Assembly: GCA_947459215.1 (NCBI GenBank) | Contig: CANHCQ010000027.1 | Location: 1 to 48,418 of the forward strand | Reading direction: 5' to 3' | DNA from: Phycisphaerales bacterium | Lineage (GTDB): Bacteria > Planctomycetota > Phycisphaerae > Phycisphaerales > UBA1924 | DNA length: 48,418 nt | Part shown: positions 34,685 to 43,475 of the stretch, one piece after another | How the letters are laid out: each line of letters begins with the position of its first letter | Position numbering within the stretch: the stretch's first letter is position 1 | Position numbers and translations under genes: made by a program | Notes under the pieces: model-generated | Told to the model about the DNA's origin: nothing | Seen by the model: only the letters and a program-made list of their open reading frames with translations | The model's database searches: none

Positions 34685-36334
34685 TCACGGCGTTTCCTTC
34701 ATCGCGATCGCCGCCGGCTTGTCGAACGGGATCGGCGACAGCTCGACGTTCTTATTGCGCTCGCCGAAGAACCGCAAGGGCCATTCGTCCGTGAAGAGGA
34801 CGAGGCAGCGGCCGCGGTCGTCGAAGGCGAGGCGGGATCCGTCGGGGAGATCGAGATTGTCGAGGTCGGCGGCATTCTCTCGAGTGGGCGAGGGCTGGCC
34901 CTTGACACGCCACCAGCGGGAGATCTTCCAGGGCGTGCTCTCGACGCGGGCCTCGGCGCCGTACTCGTTTTGCAGGCGGTACACGAGGACCTCGAACTGG
35001 AGCGGGCCGATGGCGGCGAGGAGGGTGATCTTCTGGGCGCCGCCGACGGGTTCGAAGCGGCGGGCAACGCCTTCCTTGAGCAGTTGCTCGAGGCCGAGGT
35101 TGAAGCGTTTGTAGTTGCCGGGCTGCGGGTTGTGCAGGTTGGCGAAGACCTCCGGCGTGAACTCGGGGATCTCGTCGAAGACGATGGAGCGGTCGTCGGT
35201 GAGGGTGTCGCCGATGCCGAAGAGATCGTTGCCGACGAGGCCGACGACGTCGCCGGCGACGGCGTGCTCGACGGTCTCGCGCTGGTTGCCGAAGAGCTTG
35301 GTGGCGTTGCCGAGGCGGACGCGCTTCCCGCTCTGGGCGTGGACGACGAACATGTCGCGTTCGAACGTGCCGGAGACGACGCGCAGGAACGCGATGCGGT
35401 CGCGGTGGCGGGGATCCATGTTGGCCTGGATCTTGAAGACAAACCCGCTGAAACGCGGGTCGTCGGGCTGGATGGGTCCGGTGGTGGACTTGCGGGGCGT
35501 GGGCGGGCTGGAGTAGCGGAGGAAGCCGTCGAGGAGGAGCTGGACGCCGAAGTTGTTGATCGCGCTGCCGAAGAAGACGGGCGTGACCTCGCCCCGCAGC
35601 ACGGCCGCCGGATCGAGCGCGGCACCCGCGCCGCCGGTGTCGTCGAGCATGCGGACCTCGTCGATCGAGTCGGCATGCTCGGGCGCGGAGAGCATGGCGA
35701 GCAGAGCGGGATCATCGAGGCCGCCGACGCGGGACGGTGCGGCGAACGCGCCGCCGGAGGTGCGTTCGAAGAGGTGCATCTGCTTGTCGAGGCGGTCGTA
35801 GACGCCCTTGAAGACCGGGCCGGTGCCGATGGGCCAGTTCATCGGATAGGCGCCGATCTCGAGGATCTTCTCGAGTTCGTCGAGCAGATCCAGCGGCGGC
35901 CGGGTGGGGCGATCGCACTTATTGATGAACGTGAAGATGGGCACGCCGCGGCGGCGGCAGACCTCGAAGAGCTTGCGGGTCTGGGATTCGACGCCCTTAC
36001 CGGCGTCGATCACCATGATGACGGCGTCCACGGCGGAGAGGACTCGGTAGGTGTCTTCGGAGAAGTCCTTGTGGCCCGGAGTGTCGAGGAGGTTGACGCG
36101 GAAGCCGCCGTAGTCGAACTGGAGGAGGGTGGAGCTGATGGAGATGCCGCGCTGCTTTTCGAGTTCCATCCAGTCGCTGGCGGTGGCGCGTTGGTCCTTG
36201 CGAGCGGTGACGCTGCCGGCGAGGGCGATGGCACCGCCGTAGAGAAGGAACTTCTCGGTAAGCGTGGTCTTGCCCGCGTCGGGGTGCGAGATGATCGCGA
36301 AGGTGCGGCGGTCGAGGATCGGCGAACGGCTCAT
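34685..36334 (-). CDS. prfC: Peptide chain release factor 3
   Basis: The protein has 549 residues from the ATG at 36334. RF3 is the GTPase that removes RF1/RF2 from the ribosome after termination. I-S-H-P-D-A-G-K-T-T (15-24) is G1, and R-G-I-S-I-S-S-T (about 61-68) is the switch I motif typical of RF3. D-T-P-G-H-K-D-F-S-E-D-T (about 83-94) is RF3-specific, since EF-G reads H-V-D-F. N-K-C-D is G4. Domains II and III follow with G-N-A-T-K-L-F-G. Length is slightly above E. coli (529). All G motifs are normal, in contrast to the EF-G-like protein at 15539. It is a single gene on the minus strand between apaG and tpiA. Confidence 0.95.
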   Translation of the reverse strand: MSRSPILDRRTFAIISHPDAGKTTLTEKFLLYGGAIALAGSVTARKDQRATASDWMELEKQRGISISSTLLQFDYGGFRVNLLDTPGHKDFSEDTYRVLSAVDAVIMVIDAGKGVESQTRKLFEVCRRRGVPIFTFINKCDRPTRPPLDLLDELEKILEIGAYPMNWPIGTGPVFKGVYDRLDKQMHLFERTSGGAFAAPSRVGGLDDPALLAMLSAPEHADSIDEVRMLDDTGGAGAALDPAAVLRGEVTPVFFGSAINNFGVQLLLDGFLRYSSPPTPRKSTTGPIQPDDPRFSGFVFKIQANMDPRHRDRIAFLRVVSGTFERDMFVVHAQSGKRVRLGNATKLFGNQRETVEHAVAGDVVGLVGNDLFGIGDTLTDDRSIVFDEIPEFTPEVFANLHNPQPGNYKRFNLGLEQLLKEGVARRFEPVGGAQKITLLAAIGPLQFEVLVYRLQNEYGAEARVESTPWKISRWWRVKGQPSPTRENAADLDNLDLPDGSRLAFDDRGRCLVLFTDEWPLRFFGERNKNVELSPIPFDKPAAIAMKETP

Positions 36335-36532
36335 CCGGGGCTCCGAGGGCGGGGTGAACCGGGATTCTTCGCAGGCTCGGCGGGGGTGCGGGGAGCGAAT
36401 GGGGGAAACGGCACGAATTCTCGGTGCGGCGAGTGATTTCGGGGGAAACAAAGACGCCTGCGACCGAGGGGCGCGGCCGCCAAATCGGGGTTGGCCGGAT
36501 CTACACTGTGGCGACTCTACAGGAGCAACACC

Positions 36533-37312
36533 ATGACCGAGCGCAAGCCCTTCGTCGGCGGCAACTGGAAGATGAACACCAACCGCACCACCAGCGCGGA
36601 TCTGACGCGCCAGGTGGTCGATGCTCTGAACACCGTCCACGGCGTCGAGACGGCGGTCTTCCCGCCATTCCCGTATCTCCTGGCGGTGCGGACGATCCTG
36701 CGCGACCGCGGGAGCGCCGTGAAGCTGGGTGCCCAGGACTGCTACCACAAGCCCGACGGCGCATTCACCGGCGAGGTGTCGCTGGAGATGCTGAAGGACT
36801 GCGGCGTGCAGATGGTGCTCTGCGGGCACAGCGAACGGCGGCACGTGATCGAGGAAAGCGATGAACTGATCAACACCAAGATGCGTGCCGTCATCGATGC
36901 GGGGCTGACCGCGGTCCTGTGCATCGGCGAAACGCTGGACCAGCGGGAGTCGGGGCACACCGATCCGGTGAACCAGCGGCAGTTGCGGACGGGGCTGTCG
37001 GACATCTCGGGCGATGCGATGGCGAATGTCATCATCGCGTACGAACCGGTGTGGGCGATCGGCACCGGCAAGACCGCGACTCCCGAGGACGCCCAAGGCG
37101 TGCATGCCAAGCTCCGCAAGCTGCTGGCCCAGATGTACAACAACGAAGTGGCGGATCGGACCCGCATCATCTACGGCGGGAGCGTGAAGGCGTCGAACGC
37201 GGAAGAGCTGTTCCGCTGCCCGGACATCGACGGCGGGCTGATCGGCGGGGCTTCGCTCAAGGCGCCGGAGTTCGCGGGGATCTGCAAGGCGGCGGTGAAG
37301 CAGCCGAAGTGA
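36533..37312 (+). CDS. tpiA: Triose-phosphate isomerase
   Basis: The protein has 259 residues from the ATG at 36533, with AGGAG seven bases ahead. It interconverts dihydroxyacetone phosphate and glyceraldehyde 3-phosphate. G-G-N-W-K-M-N (9-15) holds the substrate-binding Asn and Lys. C-G-H-S-E-R-R (97-103) holds the catalytic His99. A-Y-E-P-V-W-A-I-G-T-G (169-179) holds catalytic Glu171 and loop 6. Y-G-G-S-V and G-G-L-I-G-G-A-S-L complete the phosphate site. Length and domain are normal for a cytoplasmic (alpha/beta)8 dimer. It is transcribed divergently from prfC; no gap or pgk gene is near. Confidence 0.97.
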   Translation: MTERKPFVGGNWKMNTNRTTSADLTRQVVDALNTVHGVETAVFPPFPYLLAVRTILRDRGSAVKLGAQDCYHKPDGAFTGEVSLEMLKDCGVQMVLCGHSERRHVIEESDELINTKMRAVIDAGLTAVLCIGETLDQRESGHTDPVNQRQLRTGLSDISGDAMANVIIAYEPVWAIGTGKTATPEDAQGVHAKLRKLLAQMYNNEVADRTRIIYGGSVKASNAEELFRCPDIDGGLIGGASLKAPEFAGICKAAVKQPK

Positions 37313-37327
37313 GATTCACGGATTCGC

Positions 37328-37518
37328 CACAGAGACGCAGAGGCACAGAGACAGGCATTGGCTTCAGGCATCGCTGCGTGGCTGGCGGTTCTTCGCTTCG
37401 GCGGTTCTGCCGAAGCGGCTGCCTTGACCTGCTGCCTTGACCTGCTGCCTTGACCTGCTGCCTTTACCTCTTGCCTTGACCCGATTTCTCTCTCTGTGGC
37501 TCTGTGTCTCTGTCGTGA
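37328..37518. repeat. Inverted CACAGAG repeat around a tandem array
   Basis: CCACAGAGACGCAGAGGCAC, then AGAGACAG, at 37328-37355 faces CTCTCTGTGGCTCTGTGTCT, then CTGTCG, near 37489-37514 in reverse orientation. They bracket the 13-base tandem repeat. Repeats of the form CACAGAG/CAGAGACACAG are widespread in environmental bacteria. No gene lies here. Confidence 0.6.
37418..37482. repeat. Five tandem 13-base repeats
   Basis: GCTGCCTTGACCT is repeated three times exactly (37418, 37431, 37444). It is followed by GCTGCCTTTACCT (37457) and a weaker CTTGCCTTGACCC (37470). It lies between tpiA and the FHA protein gene. Confidence 0.8.
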
Positions 37519-37580
37519 CTCCCCCGAATCCCTGAAATCCGCCGCGTGATCCACTAGAATCGGCCCCTTCGGGAGCGACT

Positions 37581-39377
37581 GTGGCCACGACCTCGATCAA
37601 AGCACAACCCTTGCGTTTGTCCGTCGTTGCCGGTCCGGCGATGGAGACCATTGAGGTCGCGCCGGACAAGCCGGTGGTGCTTGGTCGCGCGGGGATCGCT
37701 GATGTGCGGCTGCTGGACGAGACCGTGTCACGGCGTCACACGCAGGTCGCGCTGCGGGCGGATTCGTGGCTGGTCACCGACCTCGAGTCGCGGCACGGGA
37801 CGACGCTGAACGGCGTGCAATTGGCGCCCAATGCGCCAGCTCCGCTGCAGCACGGCGACCTGATCCGGATCGGGCCTTGGATCTTCCGGGTGCTGTTGCA
37901 GGGCGGCGGACCGACGACGAGCATTGTTGCGACGACGGACGATGCGGGCACTTCGATCAGCCGCGTGCAGAAAGTGCCGGAGAGCGAACTGGCCATCCGC
38001 GCCCAGGAGCGGCTGGACCTGTTGATCGAGGCCGCGGCGAACATCGCGGGCGCGGACAGCGAGGCCGCGCTGGCGGACACTGTGCTCGACGTACTGGTGC
38101 GTGCGACATCGTTCCCGCGTGCGGCGTTCATCAAGCGCGTGGGCGACAGCGACGCGGTGGAACTGATCGGCTACAAGGGCGTGGACAACCCGGGCGGCAC
38201 GCCGGTTCCGGGTGCGGCGGGCGCGACGACCGCGAAGCAGACCGAGGGCGGCTTCCCGACGACGTTCGGGCGGCAGTCGCCAGCGGCGAAGGCGTTCTCG
38301 CCGAGCCGTTCGCTGATCCGGGCGGCGAGCGAGGGGCAGGTCGTCCGTATCGACGCGGGGAGCAGCGCGAACTACGGGCAGTCGATCATCGACATGGGGA
38401 TTCACAGCGCGATCTGCGCGCCTGTGATGGTGGGCGCGGTGCCGGCGGCGTTCTTGTATCTCGACAGCCGCGGCAGCGAGGACGCGATCGCGCCGGACTC
38501 GGCGGCGTTCTGTCAGGCGTTGTCGAAGATCTGCGGCCTGTCGATGGCGAAGATCAGCGCGTTGGCGTTGGCGGATCGGCAGAAGAAGCTCGAGTCGGAC
38601 CTGCAGGCGGCACGGGACGCGCAGAGCCTGATCATGCCCGTGCCGTCAGCGACGGTCGGGGCGTTCACGTACGCGATGCACAACGTTCCGGGCCGCATCG
38701 TGGCCGGTGACTTGTTCGACGTGATCGCGATGGAGCCGGGCAACCCGCGCGGCAAGGTAGCGGTGCTGCTGGGCGACGTGGCGGGTAAGGGCGTCGGCGC
38801 AGCCCTGCGCATGGCGACGGCCCAGGCGTTCATCAACGCGATGCTGCAGCACACGACCGACGCCGCGGCGGTAATCAACGCGACCAACAAGCACATGTCG
38901 GCCCGATGCGACCCTGGGCAGTTCATCTCGCTGTGGTTTGGCGTGTTCGAGCCGCAGGACGGCGGTAGCTGCAAGATCACGATCGTGGACGCGGGCCACG
39001 GGTACTGGCTGCTCAAGCCCCCGGGCGGCGAGCCGAAGCGGATCGAGACCACAGGCGGCGTGCCGATCGGCGTCGACGGCGACTACGAGTATCCGTCGGA
39101 GACCGTGGAGGTGCCGTCGGGTTCGCGGGTGGTGCTGTACAGCGACGGAGTGCACGAGCAGCCGAGCCCGGCGGGCGACGAGTTTGGTCTCGATCGCACC
39201 GTGGCGGCGTTGTCGAGCAGCAACAACCCGGAAGAGGATGTTGTGAATCTGATCCAGTCGGTGAAAGCGCACGCGGCACCGCAGCTCGTGGCGCAAGCCG
39301 CAGCGGGACCATTCAGCACCGGGCCGGAAGTCGCACTCGCGGACGACGTGACGGTCGCGAGCGTTCTGATCGGTTGA
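37581..39377 (+). CDS. FHA-GAF-PP2C (SpoIIE-type) serine phosphatase
   Basis: The product is 598 residues and starts at GTG 37581, after GGGAGCGACT. An FHA domain at about 13-105 reads V-L-G-R-A-G-I-A-D-V-R-L ... V-S-R-R-H-T-Q-V ... S-R-H-G-T-T-L-N-G, the phosphothreonine-binding core. A GAF domain (about 145-330) follows, with Y-L-D-S-R-G near its end. The phosphatase domain (about 350-598) has G-D-L-F-D-V-I (about 375), G-D-V-A-G-K-G-V-G-A-A-L (about 395-406) and Y-S-D-G-V-H-E (about 514). These carry the metal-binding Asp residues of SpoIIE/RsbU phosphatases. It probably couples phosphoprotein recognition and ligand sensing to dephosphorylation of an anti-sigma-factor antagonist, which is not encoded nearby. 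Confidence 0.9.
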   Translation: MATTSIKAQPLRLSVVAGPAMETIEVAPDKPVVLGRAGIADVRLLDETVSRRHTQVALRADSWLVTDLESRHGTTLNGVQLAPNAPAPLQHGDLIRIGPWIFRVLLQGGGPTTSIVATTDDAGTSISRVQKVPESELAIRAQERLDLLIEAAANIAGADSEAALADTVLDVLVRATSFPRAAFIKRVGDSDAVELIGYKGVDNPGGTPVPGAAGATTAKQTEGGFPTTFGRQSPAAKAFSPSRSLIRAASEGQVVRIDAGSSANYGQSIIDMGIHSAICAPVMVGAVPAAFLYLDSRGSEDAIAPDSAAFCQALSKICGLSMAKISALALADRQKKLESDLQAARDAQSLIMPVPSATVGAFTYAMHNVPGRIVAGDLFDVIAMEPGNPRGKVAVLLGDVAGKGVGAALRMATAQAFINAMLQHTTDAAAVINATNKHMSARCDPGQFISLWFGVFEPQDGGSCKITIVDAGHGYWLLKPPGGEPKRIETTGGVPIGVDGDYEYPSETVEVPSGSRVVLYSDGVHEQPSPAGDEFGLDRTVAALSSSNNPEEDVVNLIQSVKAHAAPQLVAQAAAGPFSTGPEVALADDVTVASVLIG

Positions 39378-39386
39378 CAGCCGACG

Positions 39387-40433
39387 CTAGACCTGACCGA
39401 CCCAGTTCTCGGGTGAGGCATTTTTCCACGTTTCGCGGATCGACTTGTGCTGTGCGTCGGTGAGCGGGCCGGCCTTGGTGAGGCCCGCGTTCTGGGCCCA
39501 ACGCTTGGGGTTGCTGGTGCCGACGATGGCCGTGTGGACGTGCTGCATGAGCGTGAAGCGCAGAGCGATGCCGGCGGCGCCTTCGGGGCCGGCGTCCTTG
39601 GCCCGCTCGCCCTTGGCGAAGTCGTAGTTGAGTTTCTGCAGGCGGCTGTAGTACTCGCTGTGGTAGTCGTTCGCGGGCGGGGCGTCGTATCGCCACACGG
39701 CGTTGGCGATCGGGCGCTTGGCGATCACGCCCATGTTCTTTTCTTTCGCGAGCGGGAGGGTCAGCTCGATCGACTGCTGGTCGCAGATGTTGACCGAGGT
39801 CTGCAGGGTGTCGAAGCGGTCGGACTCGACGGCGAAGCTCGCGGCGGCGGAATCGCCGGAGTAGCCGATGAAGCGGGTCTTGCCAGCTTTCTTGGCAGCT
39901 TCAAGGCCCTCGATGCACTCGCCGCGTTTGAGGATGTCGACGTTGCAGGAGTGAAGTTGGACGAGTTCGAGCACGTCGGTGTTGAGCCGCTTCAAGCTGC
40001 GCTCGATGGACGCGAGCACGCCGTCCTTGGTCCAAGCGAAGTCCTTGGGCTGGCCGTCGGGCACCCAGTGGCCGACCTTGGTGAAGAGGTGGTACTCCTT
40101 GCGGCGGCGCCCGATGGCGCGTGCGATCTGCTCCTCGGAATTGATGTAGCACTCGGCGGTGTCCACGACGTCGAGACCGGCGTCGAGTGCCGCGTTGAGC
40201 AGCTCATCAACCGTCTTCTGGTCGGTATTCTCGTAGCCGATCTCGGCTCCGCCGAAGCCCAGGACGGCGATGGAGAGGCCGGTCTTGCCGAAAGTGCGAT
40301 GTTCGATGGTGTCACCTTTGATGGAGGATGCGGAGTTGGATGCAGCGTGAGCGGCGAGGGATCGCCACGAGAGGCCGCCAACGGCGAGAGCGGCGGAGGA
40401 TTGAAGCAGCGTTCGACGGGAGAAGTCATTCAT
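39387..40433 (-). CDS. Tat-exported aldo/keto reductase
   Basis: The product is 348 residues. The N-terminus F-S-R-R-T-L-L-Q-S-S-A-A-L-A-V-G-G-L is a twin-arginine signal. The mature protein is an aldo/keto reductase: L-G-F-G-G-A-E-I-G-Y (about 58-67), V-V-D-T-A-E-C-Y (about 88-95) and T-K-V-G-H-W (about 118-123) with the catalytic Lys. The family's Tyr and Asp are there. E-L-V-Q-L-H-S-C and I-G-Y-S-G-D follow. NADPH binding is by the C-terminal I-V-G-T-S-N-P-K-R. Export of an NAD(P)H-dependent enzyme is odd, but such Tat-AKR proteins are common in planctomycetes. The substrate is unknown. Confidence 0.85.
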   Translation of the reverse strand: MNDFSRRTLLQSSAALAVGGLSWRSLAAHAASNSASSIKGDTIEHRTFGKTGLSIAVLGFGGAEIGYENTDQKTVDELLNAALDAGLDVVDTAECYINSEEQIARAIGRRRKEYHLFTKVGHWVPDGQPKDFAWTKDGVLASIERSLKRLNTDVLELVQLHSCNVDILKRGECIEGLEAAKKAGKTRFIGYSGDSAAASFAVESDRFDTLQTSVNICDQQSIELTLPLAKEKNMGVIAKRPIANAVWRYDAPPANDYHSEYYSRLQKLNYDFAKGERAKDAGPEGAAGIALRFTLMQHVHTAIVGTSNPKRWAQNAGLTKAGPLTDAQHKSIRETWKNASPENWVGQV

Positions 40434-40614
40434 GGATCACCTCGTGCGGAGTTTACAGGTCGCGCCAACTGTGGCTGCACAAGTCGGGAGAATGGCTGCA
40501 CCCGCTTTGGGAGTGCGGCATCGCCAGAACGGTGCAGGCCGCACCGGCAGCCAGCTCTCGGCTGCGAACGGCGAAGCGGTGATGCCCGGGCGCGATTGAA
40601 GGAACTGGCGCATG

Positions 40615-40641
40615 AAAAAGGACCGGCGGGAAGCCGGTCCT
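40615..40641 (-). terminator. Intrinsic terminator of secreted-protein gene
   Basis: On the minus strand AGGACCGGC pairs with GCCGGTCCT around five bases, then TTTT. It lies about 24 bases after the stop of the gene at 40665. The stem is a variant of the GACCGGC/GCCGGTC repeat module found at 30935-31008 and 47112-47244. Confidence 0.75.
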
Positions 40642-40664
40642 GCTGGTGTTTCGAGGCGAAGTGA

Positions 40665-41528
40665 TTAGTTGCCGCCGCGCGGGCCGCCGCCACCACCGGG
40701 GCCGCCACCGAACCCGCCGGGGCCGCGCATGCCGCCCATGCCGCGGGGGAGGGCTTCTTCGAACTTGATGGCTTGCTCCTGGGTGAGCATGGGCTTGACC
40801 GCGTCGATGCACTGCTGACGGGCCTTGTCGGCTTCCTCGCGGAGCTTCTGGCCGCCGCTCATGTCGCCGATCTCGAACATGGCGCGGGCCTTGGCCATGA
40901 TCTCGCCGCCGGTGACGACGTAGTCCTCGAGGGCTTCGAGGGCCTTCTGCTGCTTGGCGGCGTCGAGCTTGAAGAACGCCACGGCATCGACGGCCTGATC
41001 CCACTGGCGGTTGAACGCGCCGAGGGACTTCATGGCTCTGTCGAGCTGCTCGCCCTTGAGGACGCCGGCGATGCTGGTGCGAAAGGCCTCGCGACTGGTC
41101 TTCTGCATCTCGTCCTGCTTGATCATCATCTTCCGCATGGCCTCGCGGCGGTCACCACCGGCATCGTTTTCCATTTCCTTGCGCATCTCGTCGCGGAGCT
41201 TGTCGGACTCGACTTGGTTGCCCTTGCGTTGGGTCAGATAGGCATCGACGAGCGTGTTCGTGCTCGTGGGGTCGAGGTCGAAGCGTTTGGCGACACCCTC
41301 GGCCTGGAGCTTCCACGCGGCGGCGGAGCGCTCGGCGCTCAGCTGCGGACCTCCCTGCCGTCCCCCACCACCCCCACCACCCGGCTGGCCATCCTGGTTG
41401 CGAGGTCGCTGTGGGCGGTCGCCCTGAGCGGGTTCGCTGGGGCTGGCGGGTTTCTGTGCGTCCTGTGCGAGCGCGGGCAGCGCGAGGACGGCGACGAGTG
41501 ACGTGATGATGAGTGAGTCGCGGCGCAC
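40665..41528 (-). CDS. Secreted Gly-rich helical protein, hypothetical
   Basis: The product is 287 residues and starts at GTG 41528, three bases after AAGGAGAACTCC. A signal peptide (I-I-T-S-L-V-A-V-L-A-L-P-A-L-A) is followed by Pro/Gln/Arg-rich sequence with a Gly-7 run (about 50-57). A helical domain runs from about 65 to 260 and has L-T-Q-E-Q-A-I-K-F-E-E near its end, the L-T-x-x-Q pattern of Spy/CpxP-like periplasmic proteins. The C-terminus is G-G-F-G-G-G-P-G-G-G-G-G. A role in envelope stress or metal sensing is a guess; similarity to Spy is only at pattern level. It is probably periplasmic. The nearest neighbour is transcribed divergently. Confidence 0.6.
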   Translation of the reverse strand: MRRDSLIITSLVAVLALPALAQDAQKPASPSEPAQGDRPQRPRNQDGQPGGGGGGGRQGGPQLSAERSAAAWKLQAEGVAKRFDLDPTSTNTLVDAYLTQRKGNQVESDKLRDEMRKEMENDAGGDRREAMRKMMIKQDEMQKTSREAFRTSIAGVLKGEQLDRAMKSLGAFNRQWDQAVDAVAFFKLDAAKQQKALEALEDYVVTGGEIMAKARAMFEIGDMSGGQKLREEADKARQQCIDAVKPMLTQEQAIKFEEALPRGMGGMRGPGGFGGGPGGGGGPRGGN

Positions 41529-41732
41529 GGAGTTCTCCTTTATTGGCGGGACAGCATATCAGCCGGGATGGGCGCAGCCATCGCGCGGTGGCCCGGATCG
41601 GAAATGAACGGACTTTGCAGCGTCGAATTGCCCGACGGAGTGAACTTTTCGATAAAATGGGATGCTTTACTCTGGTACGCTCCGTCGGAGCGTGGCTTTG
41701 GCATTCTCGCCTGATTTCCAGGAGATTCTCGT

Positions 41733-42272
41733 ATGCGCGTCTGTCCTCTGTGCCTGGTCGCCGCCGTGGGACTTGTGGCGGCCGCCCCGATCGCCTTCCT
41801 GCGTCCGTCGGCTCCGATGGTCGCGCCGGTGGCGTTTCAGCAGCCAACGGAGAACCAGGGTGGTCAGCCGGGTCAGCCCGCCGAGCGTGGACGGCAGGGC
41901 GGAGAGCGCCGCGTCAGCGTCGAAGGATCGATGAAAGCGATCCAGCGCAGCCTGGAGGCGCTGGAGCGGCAGATCGGAGACGCGAGTAAGCGGGACGAGA
42001 ATCTCAAACTGATCAACGATGCCCAGCGGGGCTGCGTCCAGGCCAAGGGCGCTGGTATTCCGAGGGACATTCTCGAAAAGGCAGCGACCGACGCCGCGTC
42101 GAAGGCAAGGCTCGCGGATGACTATCGCGTGCACCTCGTCAAGACGCTCCGGAAGCTGATCGACCTCGAAGAGTCCGTGGCGGCGGGCAAGGCCGGCGAC
42201 GCGAAGGCGGCGATGGAAGCACTCAGCAAGATTCGAGACGAGGGCCATAACGCGATGGGAATGCATGAGTGA
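41733..42272 (+). CDS. Cytochrome b562-like secreted four-helix protein
   Basis: The product is 179 residues from the ATG at 41733, with AGGAG eight bases ahead. It has a signal peptide (V-A-A-V-G-L-V-A-A-A-P-I-A) and then a Gln/Gly/Arg-rich spacer to about 60. A helical domain starts S-M-K-A-I-Q-R-S-L-E-A-L-E-R-Q-I and ends K-I-R-D-E-G-H-N-A-M. In cytochrome b562 the heme iron is held by a Met near the start and a His near the end of the last helix. Here M67 and H172 sit at those places. There is no C-x-x-C-H, so heme would be bound without covalent links. Heme binding is inferred from the pattern; a heme-free relative (CpxP-like fold) is also possible. Confidence 0.6.
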   Translation: MRVCPLCLVAAVGLVAAAPIAFLRPSAPMVAPVAFQQPTENQGGQPGQPAERGRQGGERRVSVEGSMKAIQRSLEALERQIGDASKRDENLKLINDAQRGCVQAKGAGIPRDILEKAATDAASKARLADDYRVHLVKTLRKLIDLEESVAAGKAGDAKAAMEALSKIRDEGHNAMGMHE

Positions 42273-42296
42273 TCGGCGTGCCGCTAGCATGTGGCG

Positions 42297-43109
42297 ATGC
42301 CAGCGAGCGACGAACGCGAGATCGTGATCGAAGGGCTGCACAAGGCCTTCGATGGTCGCCCCGTCCTCCAAGGCGTCGATCTCACCATCAAGCGCGGCGA
42401 GATCGTCGCCATCGTCGGCGGCTCGGGCTGCGGCAAGACGGTGCTGCTGCAGCACATCTTCGGGCATCACCAGCCGGATTCGGGGCGTGTGTTGGTGGCG
42501 GATCACGAGTCGCCGGGTTCGCCCTTGCGCGATCTGGCCACGCTCGACGAGGACGAGATGGACCGCATCCGCGTCCACTGGGCGATTGTGTTCCAGCGGA
42601 ACGCGTTGCTGTCGGGCACGGTGTTTCACAATCTCGCGCTCTGGCCGCGGGAGATCCATGAATGGGATGACGCGAGGATCATGCCGCTGGCGCGGAAGGC
42701 GCTGGAGGCGGTCGGACTGGATCCTGACGCGGTCATGCACCGCGATCGCGAGGAACTGTCGGGCGGAATGGCCAAGCGGGTGGCGATCGCACGGGCGATC
42801 GTCATGGATCCGGTTCTGGTGCTCTACGACGAGCCGACGGCGGGGCTGGACCCGGAGATGTCGCGACAGGTGCACGAGTTGATCCGGCAGACGCACGAGC
42901 GGTTGCCCGGGCTGGGCGTGCCCCGCACGACGCTGGTGGTGACGCACGACACGGGCTTGCTGCGAGCCCTGCGGCCTCGGGTGGTCATGCTGCACGACGG
43001 GCGGGTGCGATTCGACGGTGACTTCTCGCACTTCCTGGCCAGCGATGACCCGCACATCAAGCCGTATCTTGAGCAGATGGCGTTTCTGCACGAGCAGAAG
43101 CGTGCGTGA
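42297..43109 (+). CDS. MlaF-like ABC transporter ATP-binding protein
   Basis: The product is 270 residues from the ATG at 42297 (a GTG six bases earlier is possible). Walker A is G-G-S-G-C-G-K-T (41-48), the Q-loop is V-F-Q-R-N-A-L-L, the signature is L-S-G-G-M-A-K-R-V-A-I-A-R (about 157-169), and Walker B is L-V-L-Y-D-E-P-T-A-G-L-D. L-S-G-G-M with the Met is typical for the Mla/Mce class that moves phospholipids between membranes. The MlaE permease and MlaD protein are not beside it, so the rest of the transporter lies elsewhere. The gene starts 24 bases after the cytochrome-like gene and may share its transcript. Confidence 0.85.
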   Translation: MPASDEREIVIEGLHKAFDGRPVLQGVDLTIKRGEIVAIVGGSGCGKTVLLQHIFGHHQPDSGRVLVADHESPGSPLRDLATLDEDEMDRIRVHWAIVFQRNALLSGTVFHNLALWPREIHEWDDARIMPLARKALEAVGLDPDAVMHRDREELSGGMAKRVAIARAIVMDPVLVLYDEPTAGLDPEMSRQVHELIRQTHERLPGLGVPRTTLVVTHDTGLLRALRPRVVMLHDGRVRFDGDFSHFLASDDPHIKPYLEQMAFLHEQKRA

Positions 43110-43131
43110 ATGGAGATTCGAGCGAGACGGG

Positions 43132-43440
43132 TCAGTCCTCGTCGGACTCTTCGTCCTCGCCGTCGCGCTTCAATTCGCCGGCGAGCAGGGCGCGCCAGGC
43201 TTCGGCGGCGGGCTTGCCGCGTTCGGTGAAGAGGCCGCTGTCGGCTTTGCGGATCAGCGCCTGGACCTCATCACGGGAGAACATCCACTCAAGCCCGCCG
43301 TGGGACGGGCCCTTGATGCGTGCGGCCTTGCGGATGGAGTCAAAGACCTTTGACGAGATGTCAGCAGCGTCGAGCAGCTCTTGCTTGCTGATCGCTTCGG
43401 GGTCGTGGTCGTTGGGTCGGTAGCTCTGGCCGCGGCGCAT
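43132..43440 (-). CDS. Small acidic-tailed protein, possible helix-turn-helix
   Basis: The protein has 102 residues from the ATG at 43440; the longer frame upstream overlaps another gene and looks unlike protein. I-S-K-Q-E-L-L-D-A-A-D-I-S-S-K-V-F-D-S-I-R-K-A-A-R-I (about 17-42) and W-M-F-S-R-D-E-V-Q-A-L-I-R-K-A (52-66) resemble a winged or MerR-like helix-turn-helix followed by a dimer helix. The last 13 residues are almost all Asp, Glu and Lys. It is cytoplasmic. It lies 35 bases after the GH10-like gene on the same strand, so it may be co-transcribed. No firm family. Confidence 0.5.
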   Translation of the reverse strand: MRRGQSYRPNDHDPEAISKQELLDAADISSKVFDSIRKAARIKGPSHGGLEWMFSRDEVQALIRKADSGLFTERGKPAAEAWRALLAGELKRDGEDEESDED

Positions 43441-43475
43441 GTTTGGTGTGAAAAAGGGGGGGGCGAGTGCGGGGA

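Noticed and set aside
37321..37520. CRISPR array
   Set aside because: The 13-base units are contiguous without spacers, and no cas genes are present.
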